Origin: Protaetiibacter sp.
GTDB lineage: Bacteria > Actinomycetota > Actinomycetes > Actinomycetales > Microbacteriaceae
DNA length: 23,813 nucleotides
Assembly (NCBI GenBank): GCA_030150265.1
Contig: JASLGG010000031.1
Coordinates: forward strand, 1-23,813
Direction of reading: 5' to 3'
The notes under the pieces were generated by a model. It had not been told where the DNA came from. It ran no database searches and saw only the letters and a list, made by a program, of their open reading frames with translations. Of the stretch, positions 1 through 9,168 are shown piece after piece. A program made the position numbers and the translations under genes. Numbering within the stretch: position 1 is the stretch's first letter; each line of letters starts with the position of its first letter.

Positions 1-378
1 CTCGACGGGCTCAGCCGGAGCCGGAGCCGGGGCCGCGGGCGCTGGGGCTTCGGGAGCAGGGGCGGGCGCCGCCTGGGCGGGCTCCGCGGGAGCGGGGTCC
101 TCGGCCGCAGGAGCGGCGGGCGCCGCGGCGCCTCCGCCCGAGCCGTCGCCGATGCGCACGAGCGGCGCGCCGACCTCGACGGTCTCGTCCTCGGCCACCA
201 GGATCTCCTCCACGACGCCCGCGACGGGCGACGGGATCTCGGTGTCGACCTTGTCGGTCGAGACCTCGAGCAGAGGCTCGTCGACCTCCACGCGGTCGCC
301 GACCTTCTTCAGCCAGCGGGTCACCGTTCCTTCCGTGACGCTCTCGCCGAGCGCCGGGAGGCTGACGGATTCGCTCAT
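1..378 (-). CDS. sucB: 2-oxo acid dehydrogenase E2 component, N-terminal lipoyl domain (partial)
   Basis: The first 126 codons of a dihydrolipoamide acyltransferase (E2), whose remainder lies beyond the left edge. Residues 1-78 form a biotinyl/lipoyl domain: the protein begins MSESVSLPALGESVTEGTVT and carries the lipoyl-lysine motif DKVDTEIPSP at about 43-52, where the lysine would be lipoylated. From about residue 82 it becomes an Ala/Pro-rich flexible linker typical of E2 proteins. The start is fixed by AAGGAG eight bases upstream of ATG. It follows lpd on the same strand after 49 bases, so E3 and E2 are probably co-transcribed. E2 moves acyl groups from the E1 decarboxylase to CoA, and Lpd reoxidises its lipoyl arm. 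The symbol assumes the 2-oxoglutarate type usual in this family. The catalytic domain is not visible, so a pyruvate or branched-chain E2 cannot be excluded. Confidence 0.93.
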   Translation of the reverse strand, partial: MSESVSLPALGESVTEGTVTRWLKKVGDRVEVDEPLLEVSTDKVDTEIPSPVAGVVEEILVAEDETVEVGAPLVRIGDGSGGGAAAPAAPAAEDPAPAEPAQAAPAPAPEAPAPAAPAPAPAEPVE

Positions 379-427
379 CGGTGATGCTCCTTGTTCAAGG
401 GTGTCGTTCTAGCTTATGCCGCTGCGC

Positions 428-1798
428 TCAGCCGTGAAGGGGCTTGCCGGCCAGGGCCAGGAAGGCCTCGCCGAGCGCCTCGTTCTGAGTGGGGTGGGCG
501 TGGATGTAGGGGGCGATGTCCTCGGGGTAGGCGTCCCAGTCGACGACGAGCTGAGCCTCGCCGATGAGCTCGCCGACGCGCGCGCCGATCATGTGCACGC
601 CCACGACGGGGCCGTCGTTCACCCGGATGGCCTTGATGACGCCCGAGGTGCCGATGATGTGGCTCTTGCCGTTGCCTGCGAGGTTGTACTCGACGGCGGT
701 GATGTTCTCGGCGCCGTACTTCTCCGCGGCCTTGGCCTCCGTGAGACCCACCGAGGCGACCTCGGGGTCGGAGTAGGTGACCTTGGGGATGTTGACGTCC
801 TCGACGCGGATGGGGTCGAGACCGGCGAGCACCTCCGCGACGAAGATGCCCTGCTGGAAGCCGCGGTGGGCGAGCTGGAGGCCCGGCACGATGTCGCCGA
901 CGGCGTAGACGCCGGGGACCGTGGTCTGCAGCGTGTCGTCGACGACGACGAAGCCGCGGTCGAGCTGCACGCCGACCTCTTCATAGCCGAGGTTCGCCGT
1001 GAGGGGACCGCGGCCGACGGCGACCAGCAGAATGTCGGCCTCGACGGTCTCGCCGTTCTCGAGCGACACGACGACGCCCGACTCGTTCTGGGTGACGCCC
1101 GCGAAGCGCACGCCGATCTTGAAGTCGATGCCGCGGCGGCGGAAGGCGCGCTCGAAGTGCTTCGAGATCGACTCGTCCTCGTTGGGGACGAGATGGGGGA
1201 GCGCCTCGATGATCGTGACGTCGGCGCCCCAGCTCTTCCACACGCTCGAGAACTCGACGCCGATGACGCCGCCGCCGAGCACGGCGACCTTCTTCGGCAC
1301 GAAGTCGAGGGCGAGCGCCTGCTCGGAGGTGATGACGCGTCCGCCGATCTCGAGGCCGGGGAGCGTGCGCGAGTAGGAGCCGGTCGCGAGGATCACGTTG
1401 GTGCCGCGGATGACCTGGTCGCCCACCTGGACGGTGTTGGGCGAGGTGAGGCGGCCGGCGCCCTCGATCGTGGTGATGCCGCGGCCCTTGATGAGGCCCT
1501 GGAGGCCCTTCCACTTGCCGGCGACGATGCCCTCGCGATAGGCGGTGACCGCCGCGATGTCGATGCCGCCGAACTGCGTCGTGACGCCGTACTTGGCGGA
1601 CTCGCGCGCGACATCCGCGACCTCGGCGGAGTGCAGCAGGGCCTTCGTCGGGATGCAGCCGACGTGCAGGCAGGTGCCCCCGACCTTGTCCTTCTCGATG
1701 AGGGCCACGGACTTGCCGAGCTGGGCGTAGCGGAGGGCGGCGGCGTAGCCACCGCTTCCCGCTCCCAGGACGACGAGGTCGAAGGTCTGCTCGGACAC
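428..1798 (-). CDS. lpdA: dihydrolipoyl dehydrogenase (E3)
   Basis: A 456-residue flavoprotein that reoxidises the dihydrolipoyl arm of 2-oxo acid dehydrogenase complexes and passes electrons through FAD to NAD+. Visible motifs are the FAD-binding GAGSGG (residues 12-17), the redox disulfide CLHVGC (Cys43 and Cys48), the NAD-binding GGGVIG in the middle, the second FAD motif with VYAVGD, and the C-terminal HAHPTQNE supplying the His/Glu pair that acts at the dimer interface. The length matches the family. The start is GTG at 1798, with AAGGGAG eight bases upstream; the frame stays open further upstream but without homology. It lies between pepA and the E2 gene on the same strand and is separated from pepA by a strong hairpin, so it probably has its own promoter, which I could not identify. 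Confidence 0.97.
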   Translation of the reverse strand: MSEQTFDLVVLGAGSGGYAAALRYAQLGKSVALIEKDKVGGTCLHVGCIPTKALLHSAEVADVARESAKYGVTTQFGGIDIAAVTAYREGIVAGKWKGLQGLIKGRGITTIEGAGRLTSPNTVQVGDQVIRGTNVILATGSYSRTLPGLEIGGRVITSEQALALDFVPKKVAVLGGGVIGVEFSSVWKSWGADVTIIEALPHLVPNEDESISKHFERAFRRRGIDFKIGVRFAGVTQNESGVVVSLENGETVEADILLVAVGRGPLTANLGYEEVGVQLDRGFVVVDDTLQTTVPGVYAVGDIVPGLQLAHRGFQQGIFVAEVLAGLDPIRVEDVNIPKVTYSDPEVASVGLTEAKAAEKYGAENITAVEYNLAGNGKSHIIGTSGVIKAIRVNDGPVVGVHMIGARVGELIGEAQLVVDWDAYPEDIAPYIHAHPTQNEALGEAFLALAGKPLHG

Positions 1799-1860
1799 CA
1801 GAGAAACTCCCTTGCGCTTCACGTGTCGGAGCCCCGCGTCATCGGTGGTGTCGCGGAGCG

Positions 1861-1889
1861 GGAATCGGCAAGGCGTTCCTTGCCGTTCC
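1861..1889 (-). terminator. Hairpin terminator after pepA
   Basis: Eight bases past the pepA stop lies a stem of CGGCAAGG and CCTTGCCG (1866-1873 and 1878-1885) closing a 4-base loop. It is extended by GGAA/TTCC (1861-1864 and 1886-1889) past one bulged base, giving 12 pairs. No U-tract follows, which is common in high-GC actinobacteria. It would separate pepA transcription from lpd. Confidence 0.7.
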
Positions 1890-1896
1890 GACCCTA

Positions 1897-3384
1897 CTAC
1901 GGCTGCATGAGGTCCGCCGTCAGGGCCAGCAGGGTGCGCACGGCCACCGCGCTCGGCCCCTTGCCCACGCTCCCGTAGGGCGTGCCGGAGTTGTAGGCGG
2001 GGCCCGCGATGTCGAGGTGCGCCCAGCCGATGCGCGCGCCCGGGCCGTCGCCGCCGGGGGTGCCGACGAACGCCTTCAGGAAGTGCCCGGCGACGAGCAT
2101 GCCGCCCGCGGTGTGACCGGGCTTGGCGTTGGCGAGGTCGGCGACATCCGAGTCGAGCACCGAGCGGAGCTCGGGCGGCAGCGGCATGGCCCACATCGCC
2201 TCGTCGGAGCGCTCGGCCGCGGCGAGCACCCGGTCGACGGCGGGCCCGTCGCCCATGACGCCCGTCGTGCGCTCGCCGAGCGCCACCCGGGCGGCACCCG
2301 TGAGGGTCGCCACGTCGACCAGCAGGTCGGGGCGCTCGGCGGCCGCGGTCGCGAGCCCGTCGGCGAGCACGAGGCGACCCTCCGCATCCGTGTTGGTGAC
2401 CTCCACGGTCGTGCCGTTCCACATCCGCAGCACGTCGCCGGGGCGCATGGCGGTGCCGGACGGCATGTTCTCGGCGAGGCACAGCCAGGCGGACACCCGC
2501 ACCGGCAGCCGCCGCCGGGCGGCGTCGAGCACGACCGCGAGCGCGGTGGCGGCTCCGGTCATGTCGTATTTCATGGTGGGCATCGAGGCCGGCGGCTTGA
2601 GCGAGAGCCCGCCGGAGTCGAAGGTGATGCCCTTGCCGACGACGGCGAGATGGCGCTCCGCCTCCTCGGGCGCGTAGCGCACGACGACGAGACGGGGGCC
2701 ACGGCTCGATCCGCCGCCGACCCCGAGGATCCCGCCGTAGCCCTCCGCGGCGAGGCGGTCCGGCTCGAGCACGTCGAGCTCCACGGGCAGCTCCGCGGAG
2801 AGCGCGCGGACGCGGTCGACGAACGTCGCGGGATAGAGGTCGGATGCCGGCTCGTTCACGAGGTCGCGCACCAGGTGGGTGGCGAGCGCCGTGGCCTCCG
2901 CGGAGGCGACGACCGCGTCGCCGTCGAAGCCCTCCGGCAGGCGGAGCCCGATCCGCGCCACGGGCCGCTTGACATCGGATGCCGTGCGATAGGCGAGGTA
3001 GGCGTACGCACCGCTCGCCGCCGACTCGAGCACGACGGCGGCGCTCGCCTCGTCGGCGACCGGGAGCGCGAGCACGACCTCGTCGAGCCCGGTGCTCAGG
3101 CGGCCCACCGCGCCGGCGGCCGAGCGGAGCGCGGATCGCGAGGCCTCCGCCCCGAGGCCGACGAAGGCGATGGGGGACGCCCATCCGGCCGGCACCGGCC
3201 CGCGGCGGAACTCGTCGGCCGCGCCGGTGACGCCGAGCGGGGCGAGCAGCGGGGCGAGCCCCTCGGGCACCTCGTCGAGGGCGATCACCGGGCCGTCCGG
3301 GCCCCGGCTGACGCCGACCACGACGAGCGAGGCGGAGATCTCGGCGAGGGGGAGGGAGGTGACGGAGAGGGTGGGGACGGCCAT
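1897..3384 (-). CDS. pepA: leucyl aminopeptidase, M17 family
   Basis: A 495-residue cytosolic metallo-aminopeptidase that removes N-terminal residues from peptides and feeds amino acid recycling. The N-terminal roughly 170 residues are the variable regulatory domain. The C-terminal catalytic domain carries VGKGITFDSGG (metal-binding Lys and Asp), the KYDMTGA block, and the family signature NTDAEGRL (metal ligands Asp and Glu, catalytic Arg), followed by DVATLTGA. These are the residues that bind the two metal ions. I chose ATG at 3384, not the more upstream ATG codons near 3444, because TACCCT lies exactly six bases before it, consistent with a leaderless transcript, and because the extra residues show no family similarity. 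It is divergent from the PAC2 gene and followed by a hairpin terminator. Confidence 0.95.
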   Translation of the reverse strand: MAVPTLSVTSLPLAEISASLVVVGVSRGPDGPVIALDEVPEGLAPLLAPLGVTGAADEFRRGPVPAGWASPIAFVGLGAEASRSALRSAAGAVGRLSTGLDEVVLALPVADEASAAVVLESAASGAYAYLAYRTASDVKRPVARIGLRLPEGFDGDAVVASAEATALATHLVRDLVNEPASDLYPATFVDRVRALSAELPVELDVLEPDRLAAEGYGGILGVGGGSSRGPRLVVVRYAPEEAERHLAVVGKGITFDSGGLSLKPPASMPTMKYDMTGAATALAVVLDAARRRLPVRVSAWLCLAENMPSGTAMRPGDVLRMWNGTTVEVTNTDAEGRLVLADGLATAAAERPDLLVDVATLTGAARVALGERTTGVMGDGPAVDRVLAAAERSDEAMWAMPLPPELRSVLDSDVADLANAKPGHTAGGMLVAGHFLKAFVGTPGGDGPGARIGWAHLDIAGPAYNSGTPYGSVGKGPSAVAVRTLLALTADLMQP

Positions 3385-3390
3385 GCCGTC

Positions 3391-3396
3391 AGGGTA
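3391..3396 (-). promoter_or_regulatory. -10 element for leaderless pepA
   Basis: TACCCT read on the minus strand, six bases (GACGGC) before the pepA ATG. This matches the TANNNT-N6-start arrangement of six other genes here and places transcription initiation on the start codon. No clear -35 is visible. Confidence 0.55.
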
Positions 3397-3485
3397 GTCG
3401 TCGTGGTCGGCACCCGATGCGCGGCTGTTCGCTGTGAGCATCACGCGCGCCCGGCGCGCGCCCGGCGGCGCCCGGTGCCTGCTCC

Positions 3486-3491
3486 TAGACT
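3486..3491 (+). promoter_or_regulatory. -10 element for leaderless PAC2 gene
   Basis: TAGACT followed by six bases (CGTGGC) and the ATG at 3498. There is no Shine-Dalgarno sequence, so the mRNA is probably leaderless. No convincing -35 is seen 16-19 bases upstream. Confidence 0.6.
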
Positions 3492-3497
3492 CGTGGC

Positions 3498-4409
3498 ATG
3501 GATCGGAACCCGCTCTACGAGGTCGTCGGAGACGTCTCCGACGTGCCCGCCGGGCTGCACCTCGTCGCGGGCCTCACGGGCTTCACGGACTCCGGATCCG
3601 CGGTCTCCCAGATCACCGCTCTGCTCCGCGGGATGCCCGAGGTGCGCGACCTCGTCGTGTTCGACAACGACGAGCTGCTCGACTACCGCGCCCGCCGTCC
3701 GCTCATGTACTTCGAGGAGGACCACCTCGCGGCCTACGAGCCCGCGCGCCTCGTGCTGGCGCTCGCGCACGACGAGCTCCACCGGCCCTTCCTGCTGCTC
3801 ACCGGGTACGAGCCGGACTTCCGCTGGGAGGCCTTCACGCGCGCGGTCGTCGAGCTCACCGAGCGCTTCCAGGTCGCCGACACCACGTGGATCCACGCGA
3901 TCCCGATGCCGACGCCCCACACGCGCCCCATCGGGGTGACCGTGAGCGGCAACCGGACCGACCTCATCGACGCCTACTCGATCTGGCGTCCCCGCACGCA
4001 GGTGCCGGGCAACGCGCTCCACCTCGTGGAGTACCGCCTCCAGGAGGCCGGGCATCCGACCGCCGGATTCGTGCTGCTCGTCCCGCACTATCTCGCCGAC
4101 ACCGAGCACCCGCTCGCGGCGGTCGCGGCGCTCGAGTCGATCAGCGCCGCGACGGGCCTCATCTTCCCGAGCGACGAGCTGCGCGAGCAGGGGCGCGAGT
4201 TCATCCAGAAGGTCGAGGAGCAGGTCGCCGGCAATGCCGAGCTCGAGCGTCTCGTGAAGACCCTCGAGGAACGCCACGACGACTACATGCAGGAGAACCC
4301 GCTCCCGTCGCCGCTCGTCGACGAGGACGGCGAGCTGCCGAGCGCGGACACGATCGCCGCCGAGCTCGAGCGCTTCCTCGCGACACGGCGCGACGAGCCG
4401 CGCGCGTAG
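3498..4409 (+). CDS. PAC2 family protein
   Basis: A 303-residue soluble protein of the PAC2 family (named after the eukaryotic proteasome assembly chaperone 2), common in actinobacteria and without an established bacterial function. Family-like features are the opening LVAGLTGFTDSG block (residues about 22-33), the FDNDELLDYRARRP stretch, the LLTGYEPDFRW block (about 99-109), and the central IPMPTPHTRP segment. The C-terminal third is helical and highly charged (about 230-303), with possible coiled-coil character. No signal peptide or membrane segment is seen. The start is set by the TAGACT element six bases upstream. Its TAG stop is embedded in the -10 element of the following MFS gene. A link to proteasome assembly is only a name-based inference; no proteasome genes lie in this window. 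Confidence 0.9.
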   Translation: MDRNPLYEVVGDVSDVPAGLHLVAGLTGFTDSGSAVSQITALLRGMPEVRDLVVFDNDELLDYRARRPLMYFEEDHLAAYEPARLVLALAHDELHRPFLLLTGYEPDFRWEAFTRAVVELTERFQVADTTWIHAIPMPTPHTRPIGVTVSGNRTDLIDAYSIWRPRTQVPGNALHLVEYRLQEAGHPTAGFVLLVPHYLADTEHPLAAVAALESISAATGLIFPSDELREQGREFIQKVEEQVAGNAELERLVKTLEERHDDYMQENPLPSPLVDEDGELPSADTIAAELERFLATRRDEPRA

Positions 4410-4412
4410 CCT
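4407..4412 (+). promoter_or_regulatory. -10 element for leaderless MFS gene, built on the PAC2 stop codon
   Basis: TAGCCT, followed by six bases and the GTG at 4419. Its first three bases are the TAG stop codon of the PAC2 gene, so one trinucleotide both ends translation and forms part of the next promoter. Confidence 0.55.
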
Positions 4413-4418
4413 GGGCGG

Positions 4419-5759
4419 GTGAACTCCGCCCGTTCCTGGCTCGTCTTCGGCGGAGCCGCCTTCGCGTATCTCGTGGCCGTTGTGCAGCGCACCTCCTTCG
4501 GCATCGCCGGGGTCGACGCCACCGACCGCTTCGCGGTCAGCGCCGCGGTGCTCTCGACCGTCGCCGTCGTGCAGATCGTCGTGTACGCGGCGCTGCAGAT
4601 CCCCGTCGGCGCGCTCGCCGACCGCTTCGGCGCACCGCCGCTCATCATCGCGGGCGCGGTCGTCATGGTCATCGGGCAGGGCCTTCTCGCGATCTCGGGC
4701 GACATCTGGGGTGCGGCGGTCGCGCGGGTCCTCGTCGGGGTGGGGGACGCGGCGACGTTCGTCAGCGTCATCCGGCTGCTGCCCGGCTGGTTCGAGGGGC
4801 CGATCCTGCCGCAGCTGTCGCAGTGGGTCGGGATGACGGGGCAGCTCGGCCAGATCGTCTCGGCGCTGCCCTTCGCGCTGCTGCTGCACCTGCAGGGGTG
4901 GACGACGGCGTTCCTGCTGGCGGCCGCGCTCTCGGCGATCGCGGCCGTCGTCGCCGGGGTCGTGGTGCGACGCGGGCCGGAACGCCTCAGCACCGCGGAG
5001 ATCCGGGCGATCGACCCCGCGGAGATCGGGCTGCGGGCGAGCCTCAATCGGCCGGGCACGCAGCTCGGCGTCTGGGCGCACCTGCTCGCCGGGTCCGTGC
5101 CCACCATCCTCGGCATCCTGTGGGGCTATCCGTTCCTCACGGCCGGGCTCGGCTACGAGCCGGGCACGGCATCCGCGGTCTTCAGCCTCATGGTGGTCGG
5201 CACGCTCGTCTCCGGCCCGTTCATCGGGCTGCTCATCGCGCGGCATCCGCTCCGCCGCAGCGACCTCGTGCTGGCGATCACGTGGGCGGTCTTCGGGATC
5301 TGGGCGCTCGTGCTGCTCTGGCAGCCGGTTCCGCCACTGTGGCTCGTCGCGACGTTCTTCCTCAGCGCGGGGGTGCTGGGGCCGGCATCGCTCGTCGGCC
5401 TCGACGTCGCGCGCAGCTCCAATCCGTACCACGCGCACGGATCGGCGACCGGGATCGCCAACACCGGCGGCTTCGTGGGCGGTTTCATCGGCATGCTGCT
5501 GGTCGGCGTCGTGCTCGACCTCGTCGACGAGGCACGGGTCGCCGCGGGGCAGCCCTCGCAGCTGTACAGCCTCGACGGCTTCCGGCTCGCGTTCCTGGTG
5601 CCGTACCTCATCGCGGTGGTCGGCACGGTCGGCCTGCTCTGGACGCGCACCCGCACCCGGAGGCGCCTCTTCGAGGAGGAGGGAATACAGATCGCCCCCC
5701 TGTGGGTTGCACTCTTCAGAGCTCGCGACCGGAGGCGCCCTCCGGGTATGCGAGAATAG
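4419..5759 (+). CDS. major facilitator superfamily transporter
   Basis: A 446-residue polytopic membrane protein with about 12 hydrophobic segments in two blocks separated by a central charged loop (about residues 185-215). The MFS motif A appears between the second and third helices as GALADRFG (about 67-74). Motif-B-like RVLVGVGDA lies near 107-115. The second half is weaker but has GFVGGFIGMLLVG near residue 350-362. The C-terminal 35 residues are a strongly basic cytoplasmic tail. The GTG start is supported by TAGCCT six bases upstream. The substrate cannot be read from sequence; the family includes drug exporters and anion or sugar-phosphate importers. It lies ten bases after PAC2 and ends 132 bases before sigA. 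Confidence 0.9.
   Translation: MNSARSWLVFGGAAFAYLVAVVQRTSFGIAGVDATDRFAVSAAVLSTVAVVQIVVYAALQIPVGALADRFGAPPLIIAGAVVMVIGQGLLAISGDIWGAAVARVLVGVGDAATFVSVIRLLPGWFEGPILPQLSQWVGMTGQLGQIVSALPFALLLHLQGWTTAFLLAAALSAIAAVVAGVVVRRGPERLSTAEIRAIDPAEIGLRASLNRPGTQLGVWAHLLAGSVPTILGILWGYPFLTAGLGYEPGTASAVFSLMVVGTLVSGPFIGLLIARHPLRRSDLVLAITWAVFGIWALVLLWQPVPPLWLVATFFLSAGVLGPASLVGLDVARSSNPYHAHGSATGIANTGGFVGGFIGMLLVGVVLDLVDEARVAAGQPSQLYSLDGFRLAFLVPYLIAVVGTVGLLWTRTRTRRRLFEEEGIQIAPLWVALFRARDRRRPPGMRE
5729..5745 (+). other. Perfect 7-bp hairpin in the 3' end of the MFS gene
   Basis: CCGGAGG and CCTCCGG pair perfectly around a CGC loop, 12 bases before the MFS stop codon. It may help end the MFS transcript or be part of the sigA upstream region. 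It lies inside the coding sequence, so its role is uncertain. Confidence 0.4.
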
Positions 5760-5799
5760 ACAACCGAGACCCGGTCGAGTCCGCGTGACGCGCACGACG

Positions 5800-5818
5800 G
5801 AGGGGAGCGATCCCCCTC
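5800..5818 (+). terminator. Hairpin with GNRA loop between MFS and sigA
   Basis: GGGGA (5802-5806) pairs with TCCCC (5811-5815) around a GCGA tetraloop, with a short GA/TC extension across a bulged C. It is 40 bases after the MFS stop and 75 bases before sigA. It could be a terminator or a structure in the sigA leader. A TTGACA hexamer follows at 5834-5839, but I found no acceptable -10 at the right distance from it. Confidence 0.4.
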
Positions 5819-5891
5819 GAAGGCGCGAAGGACTTGACACGGGTCTACGTACTGCCCAGACGCACCTTCCCCACCCGCGAAAGGGGTCAGC

Positions 5892-7349
<1,458 letters not shown>

Positions 7350-7356
7350 GCCGCCC

Positions 7357-8091
7357 GTGGCTCACGACGACCTGCATGTCCCCTACGACGAGAACCGCAC
7401 CCGCCCGCGCGAGGTCGAGGTCGACGGGGTGCGCTACGAGCGCCTGCCGATCAAGACTCACGTGGTGCTGCCGGGGGAGCCTCTCGATCCCGTGATCGAG
7501 ACGTACGCGCTCGGCGAGCTGCGCGACGGCGACTGGCTGTTCATGACCGAGAAGATGGTGGCGGGCTCGCAGGGGCGCGCCTTCCCCGTCGCGGACGTGC
7601 AGGCGCGCCCGCTCGCCGTGTGGCTCGCGAAGCGCGTCGTGCGCACGCCCTGGGGCATCGGGCTCGGCATCCCGGCGACGATGGAGATGGCCATCCGCGA
7701 GGTCGGCACGGTGCGCATCCTGTTCGCCGCGGCTGTGTCGGTGGTGTCGAAGAAGCTGTTCCGACGCTCGGGCGACTTCTATCGCATCGCGGGACCGAAG
7801 GCGCGCGGCATCGACGGGCCCGGCTATCCCACGATCCCCCCCTACGACGAGATGGTCGTGCTCACGGCGGAGAAGCCGCGGCAGACCTCGGAGCACGTGC
7901 GCGACGTGATCGCGGCGCACGGCATCCGGGCCGACGTGCTGCTCGTCGACATCAACGACATCGGCGGCAACGTGCTGGGGTCGACCCTCACGCGCGACGA
8001 CGAGAGGCTCGTGGCCCGCATCCTGCGCGACAACCCCATCGGGCAGGGGCACGAGTCGACGCCGCTCGGCATCATCCGCCGGGTCGGCTGA
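7357..8091 (+). CDS. coenzyme F420-0:L-glutamate ligase-like (CofE family) protein
   Basis: A 244-residue protein similar to the F420-ligase (CofE) family, whose founding members add glutamate to F420-0 using GTP. Recognisable parts are the early PIKTHVV strand (about residues 31-37), LRDGDWLFMTEKMVAGSQGR (about 58-77), and the C-terminal LVDINDIGGNVLGST block with the downstream GQGHESTPLGIIR. Start GTG at 7357 lies seven bases after the sigA stop and has little Shine-Dalgarno sequence, suggesting translational coupling. It converges on alrA, with a hairpin spanning its stop codon. No other F420 biosynthesis gene is visible here, and many bacterial members of this broader group sit in genomes not known to make F420, so the real substrate may be a different amide or glutamyl acceptor. 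Family membership is fairly sure; the reaction is not. Confidence 0.78.
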   Translation: MAHDDLHVPYDENRTRPREVEVDGVRYERLPIKTHVVLPGEPLDPVIETYALGELRDGDWLFMTEKMVAGSQGRAFPVADVQARPLAVWLAKRVVRTPWGIGLGIPATMEMAIREVGTVRILFAAAVSVVSKKLFRRSGDFYRIAGPKARGIDGPGYPTIPPYDEMVVLTAEKPRQTSEHVRDVIAAHGIRADVLLVDINDIGGNVLGSTLTRDDERLVARILRDNPIGQGHESTPLGIIRRVG

Positions 8092-8096
8092 CCCGG
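8079..8096. terminator. Bidirectional hairpin between converging genes
   Basis: CCGGGTC (8079-8085) and GACCCGG (8090-8096) pair perfectly around a GGCT loop. The hairpin includes the stop codon of the F420-ligase-like gene, and the alrA stop lies eight bases beyond it, so it could end transcription from both sides. Confidence 0.6.
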
Positions 8097-8103
8097 TCCG
8101 CGC

Positions 8104-9168
8104 TCAGTCCTCGAACACCCGCGGGATCCGCCGCGACGACCGCACGAGGATCTCGTCGCCGATCGTGCCGCCCCACGCCGCCCAGTCCTCGACCGTCGGC
8201 TCCCCGGCATCGCCCGGGCCGTAGACGAGGGCGCGGTCGCCCGTGACGACGCCGTGGGGCGCCGCGACCGCGATCGTGTCGACCTCCACCCGGAGCACCT
8301 TCGCCCGGGCGCCCGCGAGCAGCACCTCGGCGCCCGCGCCCGAGGGGCTGAGCACCGAGGGGGGCAGCCCGTCGGCGGCGCCCACGTCGAGCCAGCTCAG
8401 CCCGTCGTCGATCCGCGTGACCTCGGCGCTGAGCGTCAAGGTGCCGCGCAGGCCGAGTCCGCGCCCGTCGACGTCGTCGAAGGGCGAGACGCCGTAGGCG
8501 GCGATGCCGAAGCGCACGAGGTCGAACCGCGCCTCGGGCTCGCGGATGCCCGCCGAGCTCGCAGCGAGATGCAGGAGCGGGCGCTCGGGGCCGTCGGCCG
8601 GCACGCCGAGCGCCACCGCGGCGTCGATCGCCGCCCGGAACTCGGCGAGCGCGGTCTGGTCGGCCTCCAGCCCGGCATCCGCGAGGTGCGACCAGATCCC
8701 GGCGATCCGCACGGTGCCCGCGCGCCGCGCCTCCAGGGCGTCCCGGACGAGCGACGGCCAGTCCTCGGCGGAGGCGCCGTTGCGGTGCAGTCCCGTGTCG
8801 ATCTTGAGGTGCACGGAGGCCGGGCCGCTCGCTCCGGCGGAGGCGATGCGCCGAAGCTCCTCGCGCGACGACACGCCGAGGTCGACGCCGCGGTCGATCG
8901 CGGTGCGGAAGTCGGTGTCGGCGCCGTGCAGCCACGCGAAGAGCGGCGCGGCGATCCCCGCGTCGCGGAGCGCGAGCGCGGCGGGGACCTCGAGCACCCC
9001 CAACGAGTCGGCGCCCGACTCGAGGGCCGCCCGCGCGACCGGGAGCATCCCGTGGCCGTAGGCGTCGGCCTTGACGGCGAGCATGGTGCGAGCGGGCGCC
9101 GCGATGGCCGCGAGGGCGGCCACGTTGTGCCGCAGCGCCGCGAGGTGGATGCGCAGCTCGGCGCTCAT
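8104..9168 (-). CDS. alanine racemase-like protein, barrel subunit lacking the catalytic tyrosine
   Basis: A 354-residue fold-type III PLP protein, called alrA here. Its barrel is complete: VKADAYGHG has the PLP lysine (Lys33) and Tyr37, HLKIDTGLHRNG has Lys122 and Arg129, SHLAD has His161, ASSAG has Ser204/205, and VRFGIAAYG has Arg219. These match Lys39, Tyr43, Lys129, Arg136, His166, Ser204 and Arg219 of the Geobacillus enzyme. The C-terminal domain is degenerate: the segment that should contain VSYG (catalytic Tyr265) is deleted after residue 255, GYADG has become GAADG, and the CMDQ methionine is Val. It still ends in the conserved RIPRVF. ATG at 9168 overlaps the alrB stop as ATGA. Alone it should lack the second catalytic base. 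I infer that it works with alrB. A diverged non-racemase PLP-binding protein is the alternative. Confidence 0.88.
   Translation of the reverse strand: MSAELRIHLAALRHNVAALAAIAAPARTMLAVKADAYGHGMLPVARAALESGADSLGVLEVPAALALRDAGIAAPLFAWLHGADTDFRTAIDRGVDLGVSSREELRRIASAGASGPASVHLKIDTGLHRNGASAEDWPSLVRDALEARRAGTVRIAGIWSHLADAGLEADQTALAEFRAAIDAAVALGVPADGPERPLLHLAASSAGIREPEARFDLVRFGIAAYGVSPFDDVDGRGLGLRGTLTLSAEVTRIDDGLSWLDVGAADGLPPSVLSPSGAGAEVLLAGARAKVLRVEVDTIAVAAPHGVVTGDRALVYGPGDAGEPTVEDWAAWGGTIGDEILVRSSRRIPRVFED

Noticed and set aside
1799..3184. In-frame extension of lpd upstream of its GTG start
   Set aside because: Antisense-like Arg-rich sequence overlapping pepA in another frame; GTG 1798 with a good ribosome site begins the conserved protein.
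5834..5862. TTGACA-based promoter for sigA
   Set aside because: The hexamer 17 bases downstream is CAGACG and none of the neighbouring spacings gives TANNNT.
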